In this document: positions 12,471 to 23,563 of the stretch, one piece after another
How positions within the stretch are numbered: position 1 is the first letter of the stretch
How the letters are laid out: each line of letters opens with the position of its first letter
Assembly (NCBI RefSeq): GCF_052857255.1
Contig: NC_135498.1
Span: forward strand, 114,948,634 to 115,012,633
Origin: Amblyomma americanum
Lineage: Eukaryota; Arthropoda; Arachnida; Ixodida; Ixodidae
Direction of reading: 5' to 3'
Length of the DNA: 64,000 bases
Translations under genes and position numbers: made by a program
Notes under the pieces: generated by a model
What the model was told of the DNA's origin: nothing
The model's input: only the letters and a program-made list of their open reading frames with translations
Database searches by the model: none

Positions 12471-12611
12471 TAATTGGCACCACAGTACATGTTAAAAACG
12501 AAATGCGCTAAAACGAACACTGTAAACGCAGAAACACGACTGCTTGCACACGTGAGTTACTTTAGAAAGAAAATGTACGTACACTGTCAAACAAGCAGTG
12601 CCCAAACGATA

Positions 12612-12905
12612 AACTTTTTTTTAGTTTCCAAGGAAAGGAAATGGCGCAGTAACTGCCTCAACCGTGCCATTAGGGAAGGAAGGAAGTTTGGAAAAAGAAA
12701 CGGAAAAAGAGGTGCCGTATAGGAGGGCTCTATAATAATTTTGACCTCCTGGAGACCATAAACCCGCAGTGACGCTGCACAACGCACGCTCGTTTTTTGG
12801 GTTTTGGTTCCATAGAAACGCTGCTATCACGGTCGGGTACCCTGGTACTCCGGCTCAGTAGCCGAGCGTCCTTAATGAGCCAGCGCGGCTGGTGAAGATA
12901 TCGAG
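12612..12905 (-). mobile_element. tRNA-derived SINE, minus strand, full length but diverged
   Basis: On the minus strand the order is a tRNA-like head (near 12905), a CGTTTCTATGGAACC-like segment, the AGGAGGTCAAAATTATTATAGAG block, a GGCACCTCTTTTTCC block and the 3' end GCGCCATTTCCTTTCC. The tRNA boxes are mutated. Confidence 0.7.
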
Positions 12906-12909
12906 TCTC

Positions 12910-14180
12910 AGACAATTTGGCCACCGCCGCTGCCTATGGCGCTATGTTGCGTGAACAGGAATCATTCAGTTTTAAGGAGCTTTAAAAAGGGCTCTAATAA
13001 TGTTGAAATGTACCTGGAACATTAAAGGGCATCGCTTCACTAGTATCCTCCAGCTAGAATTTTTTTAAGCACTTTGTAGAAGCTGAGTCATCTGTAGTCA
13101 AAATTTGAATTTTAGAGCTAGTCTTTCTCCTTCCGTCACTTTTTACACACTTAAATATGGGCGCCCATACGCCGTCCCCGCCTTCGGGAGGCGGAGCTCC
13201 CTACGCGCCGGAGTTACGGCGCTTAGTGGCCGCGCCCATGCAGATGCCTGACCTCCGAGAAAATTTAACCAACAGCCTTCTCTGAACCGGTATATCAGCG
13301 AGTGGTGCGACGGATGAAGGTGCGAGCATGAAGAAGTCGTCTGGAAGGGCTCGCCAACTTTCTCGCGTCATTGTGCGTTTGCCGCTGCGTGTAGAGTTGT
13401 AACATTTGAGTAGGAAGGTGTTTCAGAGTCTCGTTCAGCATCATTTCACTTCCAGACACCCGGTGCGTCGAAGTTGTATCCGAAATTAACTGGAATTATG
13501 ACGCGGGTAAAGGTTGCACGTAGAATAAACGTAAGTTTTCAGTATTGAGGAAATGAAAGGGTGCACTGTCTTACTTCTCGGTGGACACCTCTACCGCGCC
13601 GCCACTCCAGTTAGTTAAAGTTTTTACTACTTAAGTGCACCTGCTGAGAGGAAGTGAAGTGATGCTTAAAACAGAATGGTTTCTGCGCATGCACTTGACT
13701 CGATAAAATTATCCCAGTCTGATCGTCACCAAGAAGTTCCATCTTCCTTTTACATAGCGGTGCATTGCTTGTTAAGCCATGGTTCAGAGAAAAGGCTGTT
13801 TGTGCCATTTTCTCCTGACTGCCTGATATTCCGGAAACCACAAACGATAGAACCTTAAAAACTTGAAAAATAACAAATCCTTGAACATCCTTAAAAATAT
13901 GTCAAAATACAACCTTTTCCTGATTAGTATATTTCCCACACATTAAAAGTGTATAAAATTAGTTTCCCTTTTGAAAGGACCACAAGTTAGCTTTACAGCA
14001 CTACGCCGATTTGAGCTGTTCGATGGCGGAACGAATCACTGAACCGCCGACGCACCAGTTCGGTCAATGCTACTTCTCATGCGATAAGAATTCTCCTCAA
14101 TGCTCATCACCCCTAATGCACCTCAACGCAATGCTCCTCACACTTAACTAAACGCAATTTTATGACAAATCAAGCGGTCG
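12910..14180. other. Intergenic DNA, no gene recognised
   Basis: A GC-rich patch at about 13150-13255 contains self-complementary stretches, but nothing I can name. The remainder is AT-rich with only short overlapping frames. Confidence 0.55.
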
Positions 14181-14189
14181 ATGAGGTCC

Positions 14190-15000
14190 CAAGGTCACCT
14201 GACGTCACCGAACTGGGAGAGATGTCGTCACACCGCTAGTGACGACAGAAAAAAATGTCAGTAAACTGGAAGTGCTATGACAAGTATCGTTTTTGGCTTG
14301 ACTTCCATATACACCCTGGAGACGACACGCCACCTGGCGCGGTGAGGCGTTTTTAGCGCATAGACTGTGGGCCACCAAATTGTTGCAGGAGTGTGGGACC
14401 GGTCGCGTTCGAACCTGGAGGCGACCTACAACCGAACTGCTAGCCGTAACTTTCGTCAAGCATTGATGAAAACTCGAATTGTCAGCCAACAAATACATGA
14501 GCGTGTATGGAAACCGGCCAGCAGTTTGAGGTTGGGCTCCTTTCCCAGGCTGGTTCGGGCACGGAAGTGCCCAAGACGCACTTGCTGGTCTAATGCTATC
14601 CCGTTTTCCACACGTAACGTTATTAAGTAATGGTTGTCTTCATGCTAAAAGCTACGACAAACGAAATGACGACACAAAACGCGGCTGTGAGCCCTAGATT
14701 GTTGCACGGTCACTTGAAGTGTGCTAGAAGTTAGTTTACCAGGACTGCCCATTTTTTAGAATTGAAATGCGCTTTGGACGAATTAATTTCATAATACCAA
14801 ACTAGGATTTTAAAACACTGCCGGCATGCAACTTTGATTCCCCTAAACGCGATTTCTAGCACTACGTAATTGTTCTACGCCAGCTTGAAGTATGCTGCAG
14901 TTATGATGGGAAGGATTACCTCTTTTTAAAATGGAGGTATACTTTGGGCAAAATAATTTCATATGTACGAAAGCACGCTTTTAGTACATTGCCAACATGC
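14190..15000 (+). repeat. Long interspersed repeat R, copy 2, left part
   Basis: It aligns block by block with copy 1 (6780-7138 and 7900-8700) but without the Penelope-like insertion. It ends at the target site of LINE F (CAACATGC, 14993-15000). Confidence 0.55.
14993..15000. repeat. Target-site duplication of LINE F, left copy
   Basis: CAACATGC immediately before the LINE; the same octamer follows its tail at 18853-18860. Confidence 0.75.
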
Positions 15001-15521
15001 TTGTTTCTACAGCAGCTCTGCGACCGCTGCCCAGCTCTTCGAATCATCTGCGGTGATTTCAACGCCCATCATATCGTTTGGGGTGAGAGGAACACGGTTT
15101 CCTGTGGACGCAAACTCGTAGAGTTTATTGACAATTTGAACATGTGTGTTCCCAATGACGGAATCCCCATTTTCATACGGCCTCCAGCCTCAGCGACAGC
15201 TATAGGCCTGACACTACATTCACCTGACGTCCGCCTGAGTTGGTCAACAGCGCCTGACTGCATTGGAAGTTGTCACTGTCTGATTTTTGTGTTTGCTGCC
15301 GACTTATGCATGGTCAAAAATAAGCAATGTGGTCAACTGGGACAAATACAGAGAGCACCTAGAACGTGTTTCGGGTGATGTTGACAAAATGATTTCTAGT
15401 AAGCTGGCAGCAACTACGGCGGTCAAGTTACCTGATCATTTTCCGGCCCCGGATTTGAAACTCAGGAACCTTTGCGCAGCGAGAAGGATGGTGCGCCAAC
15501 TCGTGCGGAAGAAGGACGACA

Positions 15522-15870
15522 GGCAACTGAAGACCACCTTCAATAGGCTGAATTCTGCTATTAGACGGCACACGAACTAGTTGTGCAGGTCGCAATGGGA
15601 CTCATACCGCGCTAGTTTGACTGTGTTCTTACCGATGGCGAGAATATGGCGAGTTATTGGCAGCCTTGCTGGAGAATCTCGCCCTTCGAAGCCTTTTGAA
15701 GCTCTTGCAATACGCAAGGAAAAACCTATTGCGTGCATGGCAGAGGCATTCCCAGACGCACTCGTACGCGCCAATTCTGGAATAGATATATCTACAACAC
15801 CTGCTTCCTCCAGGTCTATCATGGACGTCCCGTTCACTCTTCGGGAGCTTCAGACTGCGCTCAGTGGCCT
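15522..15870 (+). repeat. 349-bp tandem duplication inside LINE F, unit 1
   Basis: It begins GGCAACTGAAGACCACC; unit 2 (15871-16219) repeats it almost perfectly. The only clear differences I saw are in the stretch coding for the KEKP..CMAEAF region. Confidence 0.9.
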
Positions 15871-16219
15871 GGCAACTGAAGACCACCTTCAATAGGCTGA
15901 ATTCTGCTATTAGACGGCACACGAACTAGTTGTGCAGGTCGCAATGGGACTCATACCGCGCTAGTTTGACTGTGTTCTTACCGATGGCGAGAATATGGCG
16001 AGTTATTGGCAGCCTTGCTGGAGAATCTCGCCCTTCGAAGCCTTTTGAAGCTCTTGCAATACGCAAGGAAAAACCTAATGCGTGCATGGCAGAGGCATTC
16101 CTAGACGCACTCGTACGCACCAATTCTGGAATAGATATATCTACAACACCTGCTTCCTCCAGGTCTATCATGGACGTCCCGTTCACTCTTCGGGAGCTTC
16201 AGACTGCGCTCAGTGGCCT
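15871..16219 (+). repeat. 349-bp tandem duplication inside LINE F, unit 2
   Basis: Directly adjoins unit 1 and ends at the same point of the coding sequence (CAGTGGCCT). The RT frame continues into a GLRRRCAPGPNG block only after unit 2. Confidence 0.9.
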
Positions 16220-18852
16220 GCGGCGCCGGTGTGCACCAGGTCCCAACGGCATCGCCAATCAAATGCTGAATAATCTGCCGTTGAAACTCAGTAAGGAGCT
16301 CCTCAACTTCATCAATCGAGTTTGGGAGATTGGCGATGTTCCTTTGTCATGGAACGTGCCACATGTAGTTCCAGTACTGGAGCCTGGCAAAGACATGACA
16401 GACCTTGCCTCGTATCGCTCTGTGTCATAGACCTCCTGTGTAGCTAAGTTGATGGATAAGCTGGTGAATGAACGCTTATCGTGGAGGCTTGAGGACAGCA
16501 AGGCACTGGCAACACGTATGGTAGGATTCCGCCGAGGTCTTAGTGCCCCAGATAGCGTCTTAGACTTGGTGAGTCACATTGAACACCAGAGAGCTTCGGA
16601 CTTTCCACCTTAGCCAAGGCATGGGCATACAGGGCCACATGTTAAGATTCATTTACAAGTTTATAAGTGACAGCGCGGTTCGTGTATGGTTAAGGAGTAC
16701 CTTAACCACCGAAAGGGTTCCATCACGAGGTGTGCCTCAAGAATCGTTCTTTTTCCCACGCCCTTTAACGTCGTAATGGCTGGCCTTCCCGATTCGTTGA
16801 AAAAAAGTTGCAGGCAAGTGCGTATGTCAATATGTGCTGACGACATCTGTGTTTGGATTACTGGCTACCAACACAAGCGAATAGCCCTGATAGCTCAACA
16901 GGCTCTACTTTCGGTACAAGCTTACCTTCAAGGTAGGGGATTGTCTCTGTCAGTGGAAAAATCCGGCTTTGTTCTGTTTCCAGATGCACGAAGACGTCAA
17001 GCGCGGTTGAAGATAGACCTCGGTCACTCTTCCATCCTTGAATTCAACCGCACGCATTTCCCGGCGTCATTATTGACTCCCGTCTACAGTGGCGAAAAGC
17101 TGTAGGCGCGATTGTTTCATCTATATCTTCGCGTCTCAATGTGATCCGTAGAATTGCATGTGAGCAATGGGGAAAATATCCTTCTTCAATGGTCAAACTT
17201 CATGAAGCTCTGGTGGTCAGTCGCATAATGTATCAATTACCTGTAATTTCCCCTAGGCGTCACAACTTGATCGTCTGGAAGTTTTCCACTGAATGGCCCT
17301 AAAAAGAGCCATTGGAGTTCCCCAGGCGGCTGCGAATAAGGCAGTACTTACATGAATCCTTACAGAAACCTCTTAGCCTTATCGCTTCATAGAGTCTACT
17401 AATGCATCTTGACCGCCTAGGAGAGAGGGTAACTGGGCGATTCCTTCTCCAGCGGCTCTGCAAGAGATATGAGTCGAAGGCTTACTTGGCTCTCAATACT
17501 CTTAGATCTTTAGGCATTAATGTTCGAAGGCAAAGGAAACGATTGAAACCCCCCTGGTCTTTTCCGACCCTCGACTGTAAGGTCACAATTACCCATGTGA
17601 GCGCAAAGCGCAGCTCTCCTTTGGAAGCAACGCGTTCGCTTGTATTTGAACACTTGGAAACAGAATATGCCCGCCATCTTCAAATTTTCACGGATGGTTC
17701 TGTGGACAAGGTCAAACAAGCTTGCGCAGCGGCTTTTTACATCCCTTCTTTGGACTGTAAGTGGACGCACACTTTACTGCTGTCGTATCCTCCGCAACGG
17801 ATGAAAATGTTGCTATTGAGGCGGCTTTACGGAAGTTAGGGTCTTGTCCGGCTCAACCTGTTGTCATCTTAACTGATTTAAAATCTGCCCTTCAGAGGTT
17901 ACAGCGCGGATTCCCTACTGACTCCTCATCTATAAGCTCTCTGCGCATGGTGCAGAATCTGCACAGCAGAGGCTTCACTCTAAATTTCCAATGGGTGCCC
18001 CCTCATAGGAGTCAACGCCAATGAGGTGGCAGACAATCTCACCCATAAAGCTCTCTCAAGGCTTCCATCAAAAAAGTACCTGAAGATGGAAAAAGTCTCT
18101 ACAGGAAACCGGTGCTCGATCATTTCAGTACCCTGTGCAGTGCGTCCCACAAGCCCTGTGTGACCAAAGGACTGAAGATCTCAGGCGACCTTCTACATCG
18201 AATTCGCACGGCCTCTGCTCGCACTCCTGCATGGATGCATTGTACGGGCATAGCATCGTCTCCGCTCCGCTCTTTATGTGGTGTGTACGGGGATATCAAA
18301 CAATATATTATGTACTGCCGAGAGTACAACGCGGAAAGGTGTGTGATGTTCGCTTCCTTCAAGAAGACAGGAACCCGTCAGAGCACAGTTCAGGACATTG
18401 TCTACCCGAGTAGAAACCAGACATGCAGAAGAAAGGCTGCACGCTTTGTTTTAACATTTTTGCAGGACACGGATCTTGTTTTTGAAAGGTGACAGCAGGA
18501 ACGGACTATGACCTATTGTTATTGAATGTGTGCGTAAATGGTGTCTTTGAGAGTAGATTACGTTATGCTGTGAGTGAATGTGTGTATGGATTGTGGCACT
18601 ACAATGGCCTATGTTCTACTGTGACTGAATATCGCCATAGATGGTGACTTCTGGAGTGGATTGTGATGTGGATATTGTGCATAGATGTGAGTGCGAAGAC
18701 AATGTGTTACTATAAGAGACTGTGCGCATAGCGAGGTAGATACAACAGGCTTTAGGACATCCTTAATAAAGAAGGGATGCTATGGTGGAGAAATTGCTGG
18801 CAGATAACGCAAGGCTAACCCCACCTGTAGCATTCAACACCTCAACTCAACT

Positions 18853-18860
18853 CAACATGC
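18853..18860. repeat. Target-site duplication of LINE F, right copy
   Basis: CAACATGC directly after the CTCAA tail; it partly overlaps the tail, so the exact junction is uncertain by a few bases. Confidence 0.7.
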
Positions 18861-18874
18861 TAAAAACTGCATTC

Positions 18875-18897
18875 TCACACACGCACACACAGACACG

Positions 18898-18928
<31 letters not shown>

Positions 18929-18990
18929 ACGCACACACACACACGCACAAACACACACACGCACGCACAAACCCACACACACACACACAC
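18875..18990. repeat. (CA)n microsatellite with CGCA interruptions
   Basis: The CA tract is bounded by short inverted arms: CATGCTAAAAACTG on the left and CAGTTTTTGCATG on the right. Confidence 0.9.
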
Positions 18991-19036
18991 AGTTTTTGCA
19001 TGTTGGCAATGCTCTAAATGCATACTTTCGCACATA

Positions 19037-19039
<3 letters not shown>

Positions 19040-19111
<72 letters not shown>
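19040..19111. repeat. (TA)n microsatellite
   Basis: Uninterrupted TA dinucleotides. A second tract lies at 19182-19227. Confidence 0.95.
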
Positions 19112-19112
<1 letters not shown>

Positions 19113-19139
19113 CACCAAAAATTGAAGAAACATAACAGG

Positions 19140-19178
19140 ATTTAAGTCACTACGTTTCGGCTGGAGGGCCAGCCTTTT

Positions 19179-19181
<3 letters not shown>
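19140..19181 (-). ncRNA. Degenerate hammerhead-like or Penelope-type leader motif
   Basis: On the minus strand a 6-bp hairpin (GGCTGG / CCAGCC, loop CCCT) is followed directly by GAAACG. Hairpin plus GAAAC matches stem II and the 3' core of the hammerhead motifs known in Penelope-like elements. The CTGATGA box that should precede the hairpin is not intact, so self-cleavage is not expected. It sits between two TA tracts. Confidence 0.3.

Positions 19182-19227
<46 letters not shown>
19182..19227. repeat. (TA)n microsatellite
   Basis: Uninterrupted TA dinucleotides. Confidence 0.95.
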
Positions 19228-19231
<4 letters not shown>

Positions 19232-19430
19232 CATGCTCAAAGCATGCATTACGGGCGGTGTTTTCGACAATATTTAACGACGTGCCTATTACGGAGGAGT
19301 AAATCTCAGGATCCTATTTTCGATATAATTTTAGTGTCTTGATGAATACAAGAAAAGTTTTTAGAATACAGTATAAATATCTCGTTTTATATTTCCAATG
19401 AAGTTATTTTCGTTAAGGCGTCTAAATAAA
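19205..19430 (+). repeat. Long interspersed repeat R, copy 2, right part
   Basis: ATGAAACATGCTCAAAGCATG, then GATGAATACAAGAAAAG and ATAAATATCTCG, match the tail of copy 1 at 8940-9130. A short piece just upstream (18998-19040) matches the repeat in reverse orientation, so the locus has been rearranged. Confidence 0.5.
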
Positions 19431-21540
19431 AGACGCACGTCGCGGAGAAGCCACGACGGTGACTGAGACGACAGCAACACAACGCTCGCGCGGCAATAAT
19501 CGCGGCTCCTCCGAAAGCGCAGTGACGGCTAGGGCGCCATAAACTGAACTCCTTCATGGTAGGAAAGCAGCGCTCAGAAGCAAGAAACGTGTCTAAGAAG
19601 AAACGTGGCGCAGAAACAGCAGGATCGCCTGCCCATGCAGCCGCTAAGAAATTAAAAGCGAGAATGTATTGTTTAGGGCCGCCTGCAGCATTGAGTGCAG
19701 CGACAGCTTTTATACGCCCTACTGGTCGAGGAAGTTTCGCTTTGCGGCGGCACGAAAGTCAACCGCAATGAAGCGGGCGTAGGCTTTTTAAATAGTAAGG
19801 CTAGGTCTCTATGCATGGCAGCAAAATTCGGCCCAGTACGCACGCATTCCTGCAGTTCGGCAGTGAAGGTGTAGCACAAACTTTACCGGTATTTTTGCCT
19901 AAATCCAGTTAGATTTTATACCTGGCTTAGCATATTATACAAGTTTCTTGTTTAGGCACGTGAAGAGTGAGGTTATTTATAAATATTATTGAATTATTAA
20001 TTTATAAGATGAGAGATTCAAATATTCGGAAATATTTTAACATCCCACTTGAAAAAATCTCGGACAAATTCTCTCTTAAGACCTCCTCCCAATATCTCAC
20101 ATTACAATCAGCTGTCTATTTACAGCAACTGGAATCACAAATCATTCGCCTGTATATTGAAAGTAGTAGTATTTAATGATGCGCTTTCGAGCTCTACTCT
20201 GAAAAGTTCATTTCCTTTACATACAATTCCGTCCTCTCTCATTGATCGCATCTCCCATTGACGTAGGGCTTGAGAGCAGACGTCAAGAAGCTCTTGACAG
20301 AAACGCGTTCTTGATGCTGCTTACCTGCATAACCGCGCCTCGAGCTTGTGTCGCCCTGGCCAAACGTTGCTGATGCCCTGGAATGACGCAGCATGAAGAC
20401 AAGTTTCGGACGCCAGAATTGCTTTATCGCCGCTAATTAAGTCTCGGCCGAGAAACTATTCGTCATTTGTGCGTTAGATTGGCGCAGCTTGGTTTGTGTG
20501 ACTCAGCTGGACTGCATACAGTGCAAGGAAGGTGGCTACCTTAACATTCTAGTCACGGCGAAATGAAATGTAAATTGTAACGGATCATTATAGAAAACTC
20601 CCCCTGCTCTGTAGCAAGCTAAATTCATTGCAAGCTACGCGTACAAAGCAGCGTCACACTGCAACTTACAAAGAAGAGGCACATTGGCGGCGCACATTAT
20701 TCGCGGTTCTCCAACCGCTAGCACCTGCTGCTCCTCCCGCATTATCGTCATCTTGCTGCGTCTGAGCGTCGACAGATTCTCTCTCCGGGAAACTGCTGCG
20801 CGCAACGCCGCATTGAGTAGACAACTTTGCGAACCGAAGCCCTACGTAGCACATGGCGCTGAAGAAGAGCCCATATCCCGAGCTTCGCCATCCAGTGAAA
20901 ATTGCGATAACCAGCGGCCGCCAGCTCCTGCAGATACCGCAAGCTGTTTTAGGCGAGTACACCTGGGCTTCAAGGTTTCAGAATCTTTTTCACTGCTGAG
21001 CTTCGCATATTAGCTTCCCAGCATCCTCGTTCACAATAGTAACGACGGCTGCGGACTATTTAACCATTGGCTACCGACTGCTGATTGCAACAAGCATTGC
21101 AGAAGTGTCACCGATAAAGAAGCATGTTTCCCACACACGCCTAAACCACGTAAAAAACGCATACACGCATTTTGTGATGCTGTGGTCTAGGCATGGCATT
21201 AATTTTTTAACCAAGTAGAACAATACAAACTGCCATTGACATTAAAATGCAAGGTCGAGAACTCGCGCCGACTCTTTTTTCATAGCTAGCTACGTCCGTC
21301 AACCGCTCACGACAAAGCTTTAATATAGAAACGTTTCATACAACTGTTTTGGCTCTAACTGCCGCGCTCACTACAAGTAGTTATCTTTGTCTTTCTCTAA
21401 AAAAGTGCACTAAATGATTGCAAGGTTTGAATTTCATAGAGCGTACCGTAGGTATAACCGCACGGGTTACGGAACAAGAGAACGAGAAAGGCGCTACAGC
21501 CAAGACACCTTCTATGTGTTAATATTTTTTGTATAGTTTA
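19430..21540. other. Intergenic DNA, no gene recognised
   Basis: Short basic frame at 19556-19771 and overlapping frames at 20666-21013 on both strands; none has a domain I know. A GC-rich patch lies at 20690-20960. Confidence 0.5.
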
Positions 21541-21560
21541 CACCTTTTATTTCCTTTTAG

Positions 21561-21706
21561 GTTGGTGTCGAGAACTGGCAGGAGTGGGAACAAGGAAAAT
21601 ATGGATCGAACGAATATCTTTGCCCCATCGGGAAATGTGATGGATTGGGGAAATGCCAGAGTGTGCGAGAGTACGAAAAGTGCGACAAGAAGATACGAAA
21701 ACCTAA
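21561..21706 (+). CDS. Candidate internal exon, Cys-rich secreted-type peptide
   Basis: A polypyrimidine tract ending TTCCTTTTAG (21551-21560) provides a strong splice acceptor, and GTAAGT at 21707-21712 is a perfect donor. The enclosed 146 bp has an open frame (starting at base 1) with four Cys: YLCPIGKCDGLGKCQ followed by EYEKCDKK, and a basic, Lys-rich end. If the donor is not used, the same frame stops at TAA 21708-21710, with AATAAA at 21715-21720, so it could also be a terminal exon. A second frame is also open but is poor in Cys. The composition recalls the small Cys-rich salivary proteins of ticks, but I cannot assign it to a named family. Neighbouring exons were not found. Confidence 0.4.
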
Positions 21707-21724
21707 GTAAGTTCAATAAATGAG

Positions 21725-22190
21725 AATGAAAACAAACAGGTGTGTTTTTACCAGGTACTTCCAGAAAGTACCATGCATTTTATAGGCAGCGGATATGAAC
21801 GAAAATTTACCAGCGCTGCGACAGGGGACAGGGAAAAAGAAGAGACGGAAGGACAAGCGCTACTAACAAGTGAAAGTTAATTGAAACATGCATGGGTAAT
21901 ATACTCACTCATGACAGCCAGAATCGCACGTGCCACCCTTCTCGCGACAAACAAAAAGGATACTGCTAGGAATTGAAATATGACACTTCACAATCATGGA
22001 TGTTTACTGACGTTGTGCTTACGCACGTGTCTCTATTTTTGTGAATACAAAAAGTTTCGAACATTTACCAACTAGCGCAAATTTCCGTCTTACAGTGGAT
22101 ATGAAAAATTACGGCCTAGATATGAATAAAAATTTCACTGCTCCCGCTTTAACTTCGAGGCAACGTGGCAGAGGCAACGACTTCTGTCAG
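21725..22190. other. No gene recognised
   Basis: AT-rich sequence with only very short frames; if 21561-21706 is an exon this would be its intron or downstream flank. Confidence 0.5.
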
Positions 22191-22193
22191 CCA

Positions 22194-22430
22194 TCACCAA
22201 CCACTCAAGGAATCCCATGAATTTCCAGCTAATTCTATTTGCAGATAGCTGGGTAGCAGATCGACGATGCGCGCAGGTGAGGCTACGACGGGTCTGATGC
22301 CAAGTGGAATCTCGCACTCAACAAGCGCAAGAACGCTGGCTGCACCGGAAAGCCTTAGTTTCCGAATGTGGATCGGAATAAAGTTCACCGCTAATGCAAA
22401 GACGACGGCCCAGGCGATGTATTTAAGCAT
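22194..22430 (-). CDS. Small ORF with signal-peptide-like N-terminus, function unknown
   Basis: From the ATG at 22430 the minus-strand frame encodes 78 residues, beginning MLKYIAWAVVFALAVNF, a plausible signal peptide with a short basic n-region and a hydrophobic core. The rest has a DLLPSYLQ segment and a single Cys. The frame is open a little further upstream (to 22469), but the third ATG gives the best signal peptide. There is no homology I recognise and no promoter or splice evidence. It may be chance. Confidence 0.25.
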   Translation of the reverse strand: MLKYIAWAVVFALAVNFIPIHIRKLRLSGAASVLALVECEIPLGIRPVVASPARIVDLLPSYLQIELAGNSWDSLSGW

Positions 22431-22504
22431 CGGCCAACAATGCAAATGGCAAACACATAACGGCATCACGCCAGCGCCACGTCATTGACTCCCGCTGCTA
22501 ATAA

Positions 22505-22742
22505 TATTAATAATTGGTTTTTGGTGGAAAGGAAATGGCGCAGTATCTCTCTCATATATCGTTGGACACCTGAACCGCGCCGTAAGGGAAGGGATAAAGG
22601 AGGGAGTGAAAGAAGAGAGGAACAAATAGGTCCGTAGTGGAGGGCTCCGGAATAATTTCGACCACCTGGGGATCTTCAAAGTGCACTGACATCGCACAGC
22701 ACACGGGCGCCTTAGCGTTTTTCCTCCGTAAAAACGCAGCCA
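22505..22742 (-). mobile_element. SINE, minus strand, truncated at the tRNA head
   Basis: AATAATATTAATAATTGG tail, then GGCGCAGTATCTCTCTCATA, GGACACCTGAACCGCGCCG, the GTAGTGGAGGGCTCCGGAAT block and the CACTGACATCGCACAGCAC block, ending near the CCGTAAAAACGC segment. The tRNA-like B-box head seen at 56590-56858 is not present. Confidence 0.8.
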
Positions 22743-22744
22743 AA

Positions 22745-23563
22745 GACAGCGTTCAAGATCGTCATCAGACCCAAGAAGGGGCTCAAAGTGAAAGCTCTTA
22801 ATACACACCAGGTAGCTAAGGTGATTGTAACTGCTGTTCACAGCAATGAATGCTCAACCGCGCATATATACTCAGACTCAGGCCGACCTCAAACATCGTT
22901 ACAGTCATTACCCCGAAAAATACACGGCCAATGCTGGCATAATTATTACAAGTCTCAACCACGAAGAGAAATGATATGAAATGAGCGCCTCAAGGGGACT
23001 GGTGCACATCTAAAGGAGACTGGTCCACGGCCTTGAGATGCGCAGTCCACGATAATTTGTACTCAATGGCATGATTTTACACGCAAGGTGTGTGCGTCTT
23101 GCAAGTCCACATGCTGCGTAAAACCAAGAAAAAGGTTTCACCTTCGACCGCAAACTCATTCTAAGATTCGTCATCTACTAGAGAGGAAGATGGCGCGCCA
23201 TTTGTACCAGCCCACGCGCTATGGTCTGTATACCGAATGGAAAGCGCCATAATCGGCCTCACCTGACAGGTCGAAATGCCGGAAGCGGTGGTCAGGTCCG
23301 TTGCGGCTGTGAGCTGCGGCAGCATGTCACTGCGTTGCAGTTGCCACGGCAAAATGTCTAGCGGCGCTATTGCTCTTCGCCGAGAAGTGGAACGCAATCC
23401 TCGACACAGGAGAAACATTCAGCCGCAATTCTAGTTGCGCATCATATTAAGCTGGAAAGGGGTAATTAAAACCTGACTCATATACCTAGTGGACTTTAAC
23501 AGATCGAGCCAACAGTTCAGATACGCCCACACTTATTATTTTTCGAATTTCGCGCCACGTTGC
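22745..23563. other. No gene recognised
   Basis: Unique-looking sequence up to the left LTR of element A. Short frames only. Confidence 0.55.

Larger units (their letters stand above)
15001..18500 (+). pseudogene. LINE F ORF2 remnant: endonuclease, reverse transcriptase, RNase H
   Basis: The endonuclease remnant shows CGDFNAHHIVWG near 15040-15080. The linker then covers 15287-15580. The RT shows the APGPNGIANQML block near 16236, a YRSVS block near 16410 and the catalytic ADD (in SICADDICVW) at 16836-16844. RNase H starts at the IFTDGS motif near 17690 and ends at WVPPH near 17990, with a Cys/His-like tail near 18270. Reading passes through several frames with stops near 16428 and 16612. 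The protein would nick DNA and copy its own RNA; this copy cannot. Confidence 0.75.
15001..18852 (+). mobile_element. LINE F, 5'-truncated non-LTR retrotransposon with RNase H
   Basis: The element starts inside the endonuclease domain, runs through RT and RNase H, and ends with a (CTCAA)3 tail flanked by the 8-bp duplication CAACATGC. 5' truncation and a short target duplication are typical of target-primed reverse transcription. It carries an internal 349-bp tandem duplication and many stops and frameshifts, so it is dead. The RNase H and a terminal Cys/His cluster place it in the I/R1-like group by inference. Confidence 0.8.

Noticed and set aside
13145..13255. CpG-island promoter
   Set aside because: Short GC-rich patch without TATA, start site or a downstream gene.
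15522..16219. CRISPR-like or satellite array
   Set aside because: Only two units of 349 bp, both coding for the same LINE segment: a simple duplication.
19556..19771. Basic 71-residue frame
   Set aside because: Lys/Ala-rich start but no homology, no splice or promoter support.
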